Source: Alphaproteobacteria bacterium UBA3650
GTDB lineage: Bacteria > Pseudomonadota > Alphaproteobacteria > CAAHEQ01 > UBA3637
NCBI GenBank assembly: GCA_002373815.1
Contig: DFKH01000083.1
Location: forward strand, 5,937-69,936
Length of the DNA: 64,000 nucleotides
Direction of reading: 5' to 3'
A program made the position numbers and the translations under genes. The notes beneath the pieces are model-generated. The model was not told the DNA's origin. It made no database searches and saw only the letters and a list, made by a program, of their open reading frames with translations. Of this stretch, positions 35,068 to 44,936 are shown one piece after another (position 1 is the stretch's first letter; each line of letters begins with the position of its first letter).

Positions 35068-37044
35068 ATGTTTTATTTAACGGGCTTTCATTTGACAACT
35101 ACCCACATTAAACGCTTGTCTAAACTGACACAAAGTGTTTTGTGGCCAAATAAAGATACGCCAATTTTAAATCCCCAAAGTATGCAAAAATTGCCCGGTA
35201 ATACAGCTGTTCTTGTTAAAGCGCCTTCAGAACAAGATTTGCAACAACTATCTGCCATTTCCCCTGCGGCCATTATTGACGCAAATGCCTTGGATTCGTC
35301 TATTCAAGATTTTTTAAAAAAAATGGAAACGATTAAAGGCAAAAATAAACTTGGTTTTTTATTGACGTGTCCTGTGATTTATTCTTGCAATGTGGCACAA
35401 AATATCACACAGGCATTACAGCAGTTTGTAGTTTTGCCCTCTGAGCAACAAGAAAGCGTCCATTTCGCTTTGCATGAATCCATCGTGAATGGTTTAATTC
35501 ATGGTAATTTACAAATCAATAGTTCAATGCGCCAATCGGCTCGTGATTTTATTGAATATGCCCGTCTTTTGCATGATCGCCTGAACGATCCTAGTTATGC
35601 TCAAAAGTCAATTAGTGTGATTGCTGTGTGGACACCTAAAAAATTAGAAATAAAAATTCGCGATGAAGGTGCTGGATATGCCTCTTCTGCTCCAACTATC
35701 AAACAATCAACGACCATCCAACATAAAACAGGGCGTGGCATTCGAATTATCGCTGGGGCTGCGGATTCTTGTACAATTGAAGATTTTGGACGAGAGATTA
35801 CCCTTTCCTTTTTATTGCAAGACCATCCCATTCAACGTTGGACAGATGGATATCAAGAAGAAGCCTCCTCTCAATCGGCTTTGACCGTTTCCAAAGATTT
35901 GTCTTTATCAAAAGTACTCGTTGTTGAAGATAACCCAAGCACACAAACTGTTCTTGGACGATTATTGAATCTGATCAACATTTCGGATATTTCTTTTGCC
36001 TCGGATGGTGTCGAAGGTTTAGAGCTTGCAAAAGAAACGCATCCTGATTTGATTATTTTGGATATTACCATGCCTCGTATGGATGGCTATGAGGTTATTC
36101 AACATTTAAAAGATGACAAAAATACACGTGATATCCCTGTGCTTATTCAGACAGCCTCTGATAATCGCGAAACGCGTGAAAAAACTTTTAGGGCGGGAGC
36201 AACTGATTTTATTACTAAACCTATCAATCCTTTGGAATTCTTTTCACGTGTTCGTGTGCATTTAGAAAATCGTCTTTTGGTTCGTCACCTTTCTGACCAG
36301 TTAAATCAAATTGAAACAGAATTGCATGCAGCCCGTCGGATGCAAATAGATATGTTGCCTCGTGATAAAACATTAAATACAATTCAGGAAACATATCACT
36401 TAAATATTTCTCACTATTTTGCCCCCTCCTCTTTATTGGGGGGTGACTTTTGGCAAGTCATTCCTATTTCCGTCAATAAAATAGCTTTTTACATCTGTGA
36501 CTTTTCAGGACATGGTGTTGCTAGTGCTTTAAATACTTTCCGTTTACATGCTTTGGTGAGTCAAAACAATAAGCGTTTAACATCTCCTGCAGAGTTCTTA
36601 TCACAGCTCAATCAGCAAATGCATGTCTTATTGCCTCGCGGACAATTTGCAACAATGTTCTTGGGTATCTATGACAAAAGATTACATCAATTAGTTTATG
36701 CTGGAGCTGGATCACCAAACCCCATGCTCATCCATCACAAGAAATCAACTCTTTTACATGCGGAAGGAATGCCTCTTGGAATTTTACCGAAACCAACTTA
36801 TCATGACAACACATTAAAGATTGCCAAAGGTGATGCGTTGTTATTGTATAGTGATGCTCTGACTGAATCCACAACGACAAAAGGGGTACGCTTGGGCTTC
36901 AACAGTTTTAAAAGAATGGCCTTAAAACGCATTTTGGATGTCCAGTTAGAGGATCCTTTAAGTATATTGTTACAAGATTTCTTTAAAGCAGTTCCCCCAC
37001 CACCGCCCGATGATGTTACTGCTGTTTTATTAAAATGGGAGTAA
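35068..37044 (+). CDS. Three-domain signalling protein: HATPase - receiver - PP2C phosphatase
   Basis: The 658-aa protein joins an anti-sigma-type HATPase (about 120-250: HESIVNGLIHGN with N141, DEGAGY with D199, GRGIRII), a full receiver (281-400: VVEDN, phospho-acceptor D332, KP of FITKP) and a SpoIIE-type PP2C domain (about 430-658: GGDFWQV, CDFSGHGVASAL, LYSDALTES, PDDVTAVLL). The set resembles a fused partner-switching module: kinase-like domain and phosphatase under a phosphorylation switch. No STAS antagonist or sigma factor lies next to it. Confidence 0.88.
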   Translation: MFYLTGFHLTTTHIKRLSKLTQSVLWPNKDTPILNPQSMQKLPGNTAVLVKAPSEQDLQQLSAISPAAIIDANALDSSIQDFLKKMETIKGKNKLGFLLTCPVIYSCNVAQNITQALQQFVVLPSEQQESVHFALHESIVNGLIHGNLQINSSMRQSARDFIEYARLLHDRLNDPSYAQKSISVIAVWTPKKLEIKIRDEGAGYASSAPTIKQSTTIQHKTGRGIRIIAGAADSCTIEDFGREITLSFLLQDHPIQRWTDGYQEEASSQSALTVSKDLSLSKVLVVEDNPSTQTVLGRLLNLINISDISFASDGVEGLELAKETHPDLIILDITMPRMDGYEVIQHLKDDKNTRDIPVLIQTASDNRETREKTFRAGATDFITKPINPLEFFSRVRVHLENRLLVRHLSDQLNQIETELHAARRMQIDMLPRDKTLNTIQETYHLNISHYFAPSSLLGGDFWQVIPISVNKIAFYICDFSGHGVASALNTFRLHALVSQNNKRLTSPAEFLSQLNQQMHVLLPRGQFATMFLGIYDKRLHQLVYAGAGSPNPMLIHHKKSTLLHAEGMPLGILPKPTYHDNTLKIAKGDALLLYSDALTESTTTKGVRLGFNSFKRMALKRILDVQLEDPLSILLQDFFKAVPPPPPDDVTAVLLKWE

Positions 37045-37045
37045 T

Positions 37046-37753
37046 ATGATTCGCCTGTTCGTTAGCTCTCCTCTTACAGAAAATGCTGTGATTTCTTTGG
37101 ACGAAAAAAGTTATCACTATTTGGTTCATGTCATGCGTTGTTCAAATCAAGAAAGGATTTTATGCTTTAATGGTTATGATGGGGAATGGGTTTCAGAATT
37201 AAAATTTATCAGCAAAAAATCCGCACAATTGTTTGTGTTATATCTCAATCGACCACAAACAACGCCAGAATATTGCGCTTTATGTCCAGCTTTAATCAAA
37301 AAAGACAATCTGGATATGGTTTTACAAAAGGCAACAGAGCTTGGTGTTACGGATATTTATCCGATTCTGAGTGATCATACTGTTCATGGACATTTTAATC
37401 GGGAACACGCCGAAGCTGTCATACGTGAAGCCTCTGAGCAATGTGAACGTTTGACTTTACCCCAACTTCATTCACCTATGAAGTTGGCGGAGGTTATGGC
37501 TCATTTACCAGAGGCGTGTTTATGTTGTTGTTTATCCGAACGCCATCAAGATTCTGATGTCTTGCCCAAATCAGGGAAAGTTGCTTTTTTTATTGGTCCT
37601 GAAGGTGGGTGGAGTGAAAAAGAAAAGCTATTCTTTAAAAACAAACATTTTAAGTTTTTGCATTTTGATGTGGGTATTTTACGGGCTGAAACAGCAAGCA
37701 TTGCTATTCTTTCCTGTTGGCAAATTGGTCGAGCGTTATATTCAAAAAAATAG
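37046..37753 (+). CDS. rsmE: 16S rRNA m3U1498 methyltransferase
   Basis: The 235-aa SPOUT enzyme has the N-terminal PUA-like part, ALIKKDNLDMVLQKATELGVTDIYP and the SAM knot FIGPEGGWSEKE with LRAETASIAIL. It starts 1 nt after the signalling gene. Confidence 0.94.
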   Translation: MIRLFVSSPLTENAVISLDEKSYHYLVHVMRCSNQERILCFNGYDGEWVSELKFISKKSAQLFVLYLNRPQTTPEYCALCPALIKKDNLDMVLQKATELGVTDIYPILSDHTVHGHFNREHAEAVIREASEQCERLTLPQLHSPMKLAEVMAHLPEACLCCCLSERHQDSDVLPKSGKVAFFIGPEGGWSEKEKLFFKNKHFKFLHFDVGILRAETASIAILSCWQIGRALYSKK

Positions 37754-37754
37754 C

Positions 37755-37783
37755 TTGATTTTTTTGAATACGCTTGCTAGTAT
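37755..37783 (+). promoter_or_regulatory. Promoter upstream of the gene at 37802
   Basis: TTGATT (37755-37760), 17 bp and TAGTAT (37778-37783), then TAGGATAAATA before the ATG. Confidence 0.55.
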
Positions 37784-37801
37784 GATTTTATAGGATAAAT
37801 A

Positions 37802-38677
37802 ATGAACATAAAACAACTATTTTTTACGGGATTTTTGGGTGTTCTTGCGGTTTGTTCTGTTTCCGCAAACGCTTCTCTTTATGTCTGTCAAAAAGGACGT
37901 TGTGATTATGCAATGGATGATATGAGCTTAAAGCCGTGGATTCATCAGTTACACACTTTTTTTAAAACGCCAAATGCTCGTATTGATTTTTGCGAATCTG
38001 ATACGAAACATGTATGTTTAAAAAGTGGTTTAAGTTGGGTTGCAAAATCCCCTTTAACCGAGATACATTTTTCCATTCCTGTTGCAAGGACAATTCCAAA
38101 CAAAAGGACTTTATTGATTGATTATTTAGTCTCTGCGAACGCTTATTTGCCTACTTGTAGTTTTAGCCCAAGTACGTTTGAGCCTGCTGACAATCATACC
38201 ATTCGTCTGGTATCAAATGCTTTTGAATGTCAATTGACTGGAGTGGGTCGGACAAACCTGCAAAATACTTTTTTCATTGATTTTATTGATTTTGATAACT
38301 CTGTCATTGGGGGATCTTATACCATCCAAACACATGGCGAAATTTCAGGAACTGCTGCTGGTTATACGTTGATGAAATTCAGAGATGGTAATACCTTGCT
38401 ACCCCTTGTTCCGCAGCCATATTATGGTGAAATTCCTGCTGCACCAGATGCGCGTCAAGCCAAACAAATTGCAAAACAAATCAATACGCCTGAACAAGTT
38501 CAAGAACCTGGTACAATGGATAAGTTTGTAACTGGCGTGAAAGATTGGTGGACACAATTGAAAGAGTCCTTTAATATGGATAAAAAACACCGGCGTTCCC
38601 CACAAGATGAGCCATCATGGTGGGATAATTTCTCAGATACTTTTATGAAGATCATTTATTTGGAACCTCTAGAATAA
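37802..38677 (+). CDS. Exported protein of unknown function, 291 aa
   Basis: I do not recognise a family. The product has a signal peptide ending near NASL (residue 26), three Cys clusters in the first 160 residues that could form disulphides, and predicted beta-strands. A helical C-terminus with a Trp-rich pattern (DWWTQLKESFN, SWWDNFSDTFMKI) may associate with a membrane. It sits between rsmE and an M16 peptidase. Confidence 0.65.
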   Translation: MNIKQLFFTGFLGVLAVCSVSANASLYVCQKGRCDYAMDDMSLKPWIHQLHTFFKTPNARIDFCESDTKHVCLKSGLSWVAKSPLTEIHFSIPVARTIPNKRTLLIDYLVSANAYLPTCSFSPSTFEPADNHTIRLVSNAFECQLTGVGRTNLQNTFFIDFIDFDNSVIGGSYTIQTHGEISGTAAGYTLMKFRDGNTLLPLVPQPYYGEIPAAPDARQAKQIAKQINTPEQVQEPGTMDKFVTGVKDWWTQLKESFNMDKKHRRSPQDEPSWWDNFSDTFMKIIYLEPLE

Positions 38678-38686
38678 GGATAGGAT

Positions 38687-39952
38687 ATGTCAAAAAATAT
38701 AGTTATTTCCCGTTTATCGAATGGTATTCGTGTTGTAACAGACACACAAGCTCAAGCTGATTCTGTTACCTTAGGTGCCTGGGTTGGTGTCGGATCAAGG
38801 TTTGAAAAAAAATCTGAAAGTGGGATCTCTCATTTTTTAGAGCATATGGCTTTCAAAGGCACCACTTCTCGTTCAGCCTTACAAATTGCCGAGGAAATTG
38901 AGCGTGTGGGCGGTTTTATCAATGCTTATACAGGACAAGACGTAACAGCCTATCATGCAAGAATGTTAAAAAAGGATATGGACATCGGCTTAAATATTAT
39001 CGCCGATATTACGCAACACGCGACAATGGATGAAAAGGAATTAAACACAGAAAAAGGTGTGATTATTCAAGAAATCAATATGTATAAAGATCAACCCCAT
39101 TATGTTGCAGAAACAAATTTTGAGGCCACTGCTTATCCTAATCAACCCATGGGGCGTGATGTCGCGGGTGATCCCAAAGTTATCCAAGAGATGACACCAC
39201 AAAAAATGTTGGATTATGTTCATTCTCATTATGCTACGGATAGAATTATTATCAGTGCTGTAGGACCTATTCAACATGATGTTTTTACAAAAAAATGCGA
39301 AAAATTATTTAGTGATTTTGGCCTCAAAAAAACACCCACTCCGGAACGAGCTTGTTATCAAGGTGGTTTTAAGTACGTCAAAAAACCCCATGAGCAAGTC
39401 AATTTAATTATGGGCTTTGAAGGTGAGTCTTATACTTCTCCAGATGTGTGGAAAGCCAAGTTGTTGGCTGCTATTTTAGGAGGAGGCATGACCAGTCGGT
39501 TATTCCAAGAAATTCGTGAAAAACGGGGACTTGTTTATACTATTCATGCTTATTCTTCAGCTGAAACAGACACAGGGATTTGGGGTATTTATGCAGGTAC
39601 CGGAGAAAAAGAATTAAAGATTTTAATGCCTGTTCTGTTGGACGAACTAAAAAAAGCAACACACAAAATTACCCCTGACGAAGTTAAGCAAGCTCAAACA
39701 CGCTTGGAGGCCGCTTTATTGATGCGCAATGAGGACATTTCAGAACATGCCGATATGAACGCCATTGAAATGTTACGCTACGGCAAAGTACGTTCTAAGG
39801 CTTCGCTGGTTAAAGCCATTCAATCGGTCAGTGCAAAAGATGTCCAACATTATGCCGAAAAGTTGTTTTCGACAACTCCAACGGTTTCCTGTTTGGGGCC
39901 CATTAAGCATATGATGGATTATAAAGATATTGTCAAAAGTCTGAAAGGCTGA
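38687..39952 (+). CDS. M16 zinc peptidase (mitochondrial processing peptidase-like)
   Basis: The 421-aa protein has the inverted zinc motif H49-FL-E52-H53 and a downstream EKGVIIQEI that supplies the third ligand Glu. It then has the R/Y pair near GGGMTSRLFQEIREKRGLVYTIHAY typical of the substrate site. It resembles alphaproteobacterial PqqL/MPP-beta-like peptidases. It shares family with the gene at 44937-46196 but not context. rnhB starts 1 nt after its stop. Confidence 0.92.
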   Translation: MSKNIVISRLSNGIRVVTDTQAQADSVTLGAWVGVGSRFEKKSESGISHFLEHMAFKGTTSRSALQIAEEIERVGGFINAYTGQDVTAYHARMLKKDMDIGLNIIADITQHATMDEKELNTEKGVIIQEINMYKDQPHYVAETNFEATAYPNQPMGRDVAGDPKVIQEMTPQKMLDYVHSHYATDRIIISAVGPIQHDVFTKKCEKLFSDFGLKKTPTPERACYQGGFKYVKKPHEQVNLIMGFEGESYTSPDVWKAKLLAAILGGGMTSRLFQEIREKRGLVYTIHAYSSAETDTGIWGIYAGTGEKELKILMPVLLDELKKATHKITPDEVKQAQTRLEAALLMRNEDISEHADMNAIEMLRYGKVRSKASLVKAIQSVSAKDVQHYAEKLFSTTPTVSCLGPIKHMMDYKDIVKSLKG

Positions 39953-39953
39953 G

Positions 39954-40574
39954 ATGCCCGATTTTGCACATGAACATTCTTGTGGATCTGGCCTTATTTT
40001 TGGTATTGATGAGGCTGGACGTGGTCCTTGGTGCGGACCTGTTGTCGCGGCTTGCGTTTGTTTTCCTGATTTTAAAATTGATGCAGAATTAGCCTCGCAG
40101 ATAAATGATTCAAAAAAATTATCTGCTTCAAAACGCGAAAAATTATTTCCTCTCATTATGAATTCTGGTGCTTATATAGGCATTGGGCAAGCAAGTGCTG
40201 AGGAGATTGATCAAAGGAATATTTTACAAGCAACCTTTTTGGCCATGAAAAGGGCTTTGGATGATTCAGCTTGTAAAGGACATAGGGCTGATTTTGCCTT
40301 GATTGATGGTAACCGATTGCCCAAGTGGGAAATTCCTTGTCAATGTTTGATAAAAGGCGATAGTTTAAGTCTTTCCATCGCTGCCGCAAGCATTGTGGCG
40401 AAAGTGACGCGTGATCATATCATGCAAGCTCTTGCAAAAGAATATCCTCAATATGGGTGGGATAAAAACGCAGGCTATGGTACTGCGGATCATATTGCTG
40501 CCCTCCATCAATATGGTGTCACACCACATCACAGAAAAACCTATAAACCTATAACTAATTTGTTGATGAAATAA
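39954..40574 (+). CDS. rnhB: Ribonuclease HII
   Basis: RNase HII removes ribonucleotides from DNA. The 206-aa enzyme has the GIDEAGRGPWCGPVVAA block (D18, E19), the third acidic residue in FALIDGN and the DSLSLSIAAASIVAKVTRD block. It ends base-to-base with the convergent Cys-rich protein gene. Confidence 0.96.
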   Translation: MPDFAHEHSCGSGLIFGIDEAGRGPWCGPVVAACVCFPDFKIDAELASQINDSKKLSASKREKLFPLIMNSGAYIGIGQASAEEIDQRNILQATFLAMKRALDDSACKGHRADFALIDGNRLPKWEIPCQCLIKGDSLSLSIAAASIVAKVTRDHIMQALAKEYPQYGWDKNAGYGTADHIAALHQYGVTPHHRKTYKPITNLLMK

Positions 40575-43500
40575 TCAAGGGCTGTATTCTCTTTTTGCAG
40601 CGACCACATTAATACAAGGTTTTCCACTTTGACATGTTGCATTACACGCCTCTGTACAACCAGCATTTCCGTTTGTTACTGAGAAGGTACATTTACCACC
40701 ATCTCCCAAGAATGAGACATTATCATCGGATGTAGTTATCACAGCACGACCACAAGACTCCCCGTCACCGCCTGTACAGCTACTCCCTATCGTACAATAT
40801 TGGCTGTCATTTGGATTTGTATCTCTCTTTCCACTGTAGTTGCTACACCATTTTTTAGTTGCTCGCCCAGAACCAGAACTTGTTGTTTTATCTAAAATGG
40901 CGCCAGCACATGAAAATTGCGCCCAGTCACCATATCTTGTCGTTCCTGTAAATTGCAATTGATATAACATATTATTGACTGTGGTAAATTCAAAAAGTGT
41001 CGTTGTCTGACATGCTTGTGCCCCACATGCACTTTTTATCCCTCCTGAGATGTTGGATGTATTAGTCGCTGTGCATTTTTGTTCATTGCCAATAACACCA
41101 TATCCACTTTTACACACACACTTTTTGGTAGCCGCATTATATGTAGAATTATCGTCACATTGCACGCATTTCTTTTGTGTTGCATCATAATGATGATTTG
41201 CAGGACATACCTCGCATTTATGAGATGTCGTATTGCATATTGGCAAACTTTGAGGACATGAAGCAGAATCATTGCTCACATAATTTTTGGTACATGTACA
41301 TTGTCCATTACTGCATGTCGGTGCCTTTTGTGGACATTTACCATCTCCATCTGCTTTTGGCGTCGAATAATTATCCTTACATGTACATAAACCGCCACCA
41401 TCTGTTTTATCACAGTATGGCTTTAATTCATTGCTACATTTTCTCGTTCCTGAAGAAGCTCCAAGATTGGCTGTACACTCCACACACTTGCCAGAACTCT
41501 CATTAAAATTCGGCTTTCCACTTGGACAAGCGCAAGTGTGATTTGTGGTATTACATATTTTATCACCCTCACATTCATCATCAGCGGTGCATTCAACACA
41601 GACTCCATTTCCATCGGATCCGGCTTCCCAGCAAACAGGTTTACCCGTAGTTTTTGCTGATTGCCATGGTGAATAGTTTTGTGCAGAACTTTCAGATGCT
41701 GTATCTGTTGTTGAAAATGATGCCACCCCATACTCCAAGGATTCAACTTTATTGCAACCAATATCTGTCCACGCTCCAGAGATAGAATTATAACATGTCA
41801 CACATTTTTTCGTAAAAATATTAAATACTGGCGTTGTTCCCGAACAATTGCATTCCCCTGTTTCAGGGTTAAAATCAACGCTACCACAATCTGTACTGCA
41901 TATACCCTGCTCTCTTAGACAATGCATCCTATCCACTGATTTTTCTTTACAATCACCATCGTTGGTGCATTCTGAACATCCGCGTCCATTTGTCTGTTGA
42001 ACGCAATAAGGCTGTTCCACTGTTTCACCTGCTACCGACCCTGTTTTATTTTCACACCCTTTGTTTTTATCTTTTAATTCGGTATATAACACGCACGTCT
42101 CGCATGTCCATGAGTTGGGATCACATATCTTTCCTGCGCCACAATGTGAATCTTCACTACATTCATGACATTCCCCTTCTACATAGTGTGGCAAGCTACC
42201 ATCCCCAATTTCAGCACACGTCTTACATCCATTTTGTGTACATTTTTGCCCCTCTTCACAACTTGAATTCTTACAGGCCACACAAACATGATTTTCAGTA
42301 TCACAATATGGTTTGGAAGAATCTTGTCCTGCACACCATGCGTCTGTCACACATCCATTGATACAAGCACCATCCGCTATACTATATTGTCCTACTTCGC
42401 AACCACAATATTTTTGTATTTCCGATTCTGTTGGGGTAGGCAGTACATCAGACGTATAGCCTGTCATTTCCGTTCCAGAACAGCATATAAATCCCCCTGA
42501 AATATCAGTTGGAGCACGAGTTTTACCTTCTCCACAACCACAAAGGCGAATGGCTTTGGATTTAGACTCATCAGAATCGTCCATTCCCTCATATGTGCCA
42601 GCATCAGTATCGCAACAAACACCCTCCGTTTTGCTTCCCGATGCACAGCCGCATACGTTGGCATCTACTGTATTATAACCGTTTTTATCCCATTTTTTAT
42701 GTTTTAAACAACAGTCATTCGTTTCCTCATTTATCGTTCCTCCCTCTGGGCAACCACATTTTTCGTCTTTACATGTGACGCATAACCATGATATATCTTC
42801 TGCCCACTCACCAGATGTTTTATCTTCGTTCCAAATGTATTCATGACCATTTTGACAGCAAATGTAGTTACCATCATCCTCCACTGTTACACTGCCTTCT
42901 GGACATTGGATAGGACATTCACCTTCCTTACATCCAATCACATCTCCACACCAATTAAAGCCCAAATTTTTACATGCTGCTTCCGAACAATTTTTACGTT
43001 TTTCATCATTATTACATTTACAATTTTCGTCTTCATTGTCTGAAACAATCGTTGCACTTTGCATCCGATAATCTCCAACACAGCAATATAACAGCCCATC
43101 CTTAAAATCTAATTTAAATAGTTCATCAACTTTATATGTTGTCTCATTTTTTGTAACCGTCTTTGGGCAATTACACAATGAGCTTTCACCTTTGTCAGAA
43201 ATGCTATCACTTGCACCCGTTGCAACACTTTCAACTTGGCGGTGCTCATGACAGCAGACATAATAATTTCCTGGGTTTGATAATATCATAGATTGGTAGA
43301 TTCCATCTCCATAACAACCACATTGGGGCATCAGCCTATTTGATGACCATGAGCCATTTTCATAAATCAGTCCACTTATACTTACACCTGGGGTTGTTGA
43401 TGTACTACAACAATACTGGTTACTTCTATATGTCAAGAAATTTCCGCCTGCTGTTGTACATATTGTTGATGGATCTTCTTCATCCTCAGAAGATGTTTCA

Positions 43501-43766
43501 TTTTCTTCATCTTCGGCAGATGATAGAAATAATGCATCTGTTTCTTCTTCTGAAGAAAGCTCAGCAACAACGGGGTCTGTCAAGGAACCATCTGTCTCAA
43601 CGATAGGAGAACTTAAAGCCATACTAGCCGAACTTAAGGATGTGGCGATATCTGTCAATTGTGCTTCCGAATTAAAGCGAAAACGGATTGCATCTACATC
43701 AGCTTTTGTAACAGATGCTTCTCCAAAACACAAAAGAGCCAATAAAATACAATTCCTTATGCGCAT
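40575..43766 (-). CDS. Giant cysteine-rich secreted protein, 1063 aa
   Basis: By my count about 106 of 1063 residues are Cys. After a signal peptide (to about residue 22) and an acidic Ser/Glu stretch (65-98) come dozens of short units. They repeat CC, CxC and CxxC pairs, such as GCGEGKTR, YICCQNGHE, CVECTADDECEGDKICNT, and CxxxxxCVxC with SGKPNFN or TYNAATKKC. They recall EGF/TNFR-like disulphide repeats. The C-terminal 130 residues are a non-repetitive cap. It is likely an exported, disulphide-stabilised surface or matrix protein. I do not recognise the family. Confidence 0.75.
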   Translation of the reverse strand: MRIRNCILLALLCFGEASVTKADVDAIRFRFNSEAQLTDIATSLSSASMALSSPIVETDGSLTDPVVAELSSEEETDALFLSSAEDEENETSSEDEEDPSTICTTAGGNFLTYRSNQYCCSTSTTPGVSISGLIYENGSWSSNRLMPQCGCYGDGIYQSMILSNPGNYYVCCHEHRQVESVATGASDSISDKGESSLCNCPKTVTKNETTYKVDELFKLDFKDGLLYCCVGDYRMQSATIVSDNEDENCKCNNDEKRKNCSEAACKNLGFNWCGDVIGCKEGECPIQCPEGSVTVEDDGNYICCQNGHEYIWNEDKTSGEWAEDISWLCVTCKDEKCGCPEGGTINEETNDCCLKHKKWDKNGYNTVDANVCGCASGSKTEGVCCDTDAGTYEGMDDSDESKSKAIRLCGCGEGKTRAPTDISGGFICCSGTEMTGYTSDVLPTPTESEIQKYCGCEVGQYSIADGACINGCVTDAWCAGQDSSKPYCDTENHVCVACKNSSCEEGQKCTQNGCKTCAEIGDGSLPHYVEGECHECSEDSHCGAGKICDPNSWTCETCVLYTELKDKNKGCENKTGSVAGETVEQPYCVQQTNGRGCSECTNDGDCKEKSVDRMHCLREQGICSTDCGSVDFNPETGECNCSGTTPVFNIFTKKCVTCYNSISGAWTDIGCNKVESLEYGVASFSTTDTASESSAQNYSPWQSAKTTGKPVCWEAGSDGNGVCVECTADDECEGDKICNTTNHTCACPSGKPNFNESSGKCVECTANLGASSGTRKCSNELKPYCDKTDGGGLCTCKDNYSTPKADGDGKCPQKAPTCSNGQCTCTKNYVSNDSASCPQSLPICNTTSHKCEVCPANHHYDATQKKCVQCDDNSTYNAATKKCVCKSGYGVIGNEQKCTATNTSNISGGIKSACGAQACQTTTLFEFTTVNNMLYQLQFTGTTRYGDWAQFSCAGAILDKTTSSGSGRATKKWCSNYSGKRDTNPNDSQYCTIGSSCTGGDGESCGRAVITTSDDNVSFLGDGGKCTFSVTNGNAGCTEACNATCQSGKPCINVVAAKREYSP

Positions 43767-43772
43767 AATTTC

Positions 43773-43800
43773 ATTCTAATAAAAACTATATAAATTGCAA
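43773..43800 (-). promoter_or_regulatory. Promoter of the Cys-rich gene, predicting a leaderless mRNA
   Basis: Leftward TTGCAA (43795-43800), 16 bp and TAGAAT (complement of 43773-43778) end 6 nt before the ATG at 43766. Confidence 0.5.
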
Positions 43801-43808
43801 TAAAAAAA

Positions 43809-44936
43809 TTAGCCACCACAAAGGGCCAATAAAATGCCTGCGGCAATGGCTGAGCCGATACTGCCGGCCACATTTGCTCCCATCGCATGCATTAGCAAGT
43901 GATTATTTGGATTTTCTTCTTGTCCTAATTTCTCACTCACACGAGCCGCCATTGGAATGGCACTCACCCCAGCAGAACCTATCAATGGATTGATTTTATT
44001 TTTCGTAAACAGGTTCAAAAGTCTTGCCATCAAAACGCCACTTGCTGTTCCGATACAAAAAGCGACAACACCCAATGTTAAAACTACTAATGTTTGCGTT
44101 TTTAAGAATAATTCTGCTGATAGTTTTGACCCCACAGAAATCCCAAGCAAAATCGTTACAATATTCATCATTTCATTACTGGCACCTTTGGCAAGCCTAT
44201 CTGCCACACCTGATTCTTTCAATAAATTTCCAAACATCAACATACCGATTAGTGGAATAGCAAGCGGAATAAAGAGTGCTGTCAGCACAATTACCATAAT
44301 TGGAAAAATAATTTTTTCGCGTTTACTTACTTCCCGTAATTGTTGCATTTGAATTGCTCGTTGTTTTTTTGGGGTACACAAACGCATAATCGGTGGTTGA
44401 ATCACAGGCACCAAGGCCATATAAGAATAGGCGGCCACCGCTATGGCTCCCAATAATTCTGGTGCTAGCTTACCCGCCAAGAAAATAGAAGTTGGCCCGT
44501 CTGCCCCACCGATAATGGCAATACTGGCTGCTTGTTTTAAGGTTAAAGCTAAATTTGGGAAAAGATGGCTTAACGAAAGCGCCCCCAAAAATGTACCAAA
44601 AATGGCAAACTGAGCCGCCCCTCCCAGCAAAGCTGTTTTTGGATTGGCTAGCATTGGCCCAAAATCTATCATCGCGCCAACGCCCATAAAAATCAAAAGC
44701 GGGAAGATCCCTGTTTCAATGCCCGCATGATACATATAATACAATAAACCACCTTCCTCGGTCATCCCTGCACCCGGACAATTGGACAGCAATCCCCCAA
44801 TCGCAATCGGAATTAAAAGCAATGGCTCAAATTGTTTTTTAATCCCCAAATACAACAGCACAAAGCAAATCAGCATCATGACGCCTTGTCCCATTGTTAT
44901 ATGCATCAAACCCAAGCTATTTATGATTGCGTTCAT
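43809..44936 (-). CDS. oadB: Sodium-translocating oxaloacetate decarboxylase, beta subunit
   Basis: The 375-aa membrane subunit decarboxylates carboxybiotin and pumps Na+. About nine to eleven helices are visible, with the functional [17 protein letters not shown] loop and the [14 protein letters not shown] block. It starts directly after the stop of an M16 peptidase gene in the oad operon. Confidence 0.95.
   Translation of the reverse strand: MNAIINSLGLMHITMGQGVMMLICFVLLYLGIKKQFEPLLLIPIAIGGLLSNCPGAGMTEEGGLLYYMYHAGIETGIFPLLIFMGVGAMIDFGPMLANPKTALLGGAAQFAIFGTFLGALSLSHLFPNLALTLKQAASIAIIGGADGPTSIFLAGKLAPELLGAIAVAAYSYMALVPVIQPPIMRLCTPKKQRAIQMQQLREVSKREKIIFPIMVIVLTALFIPLAIPLIGMLMFGNLLKESGVADRLAKGASNEMMNIVTILLGISVGSKLSAELFLKTQTLVVLTLGVVAFCIGTASGVLMARLLNLFTKNKINPLIGSAGVSAIPMAARVSEKLGQEENPNNHLLMHAMGANVAGSIGSAIAAGILLALCGG

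Noticed and set aside
40575..43766. CRISPR array or DNA-level tandem repeat in the Cys-rich gene
   Set aside because: Repeating is at the amino-acid pattern level; units vary in length and sequence and no fixed spacer pattern exists.
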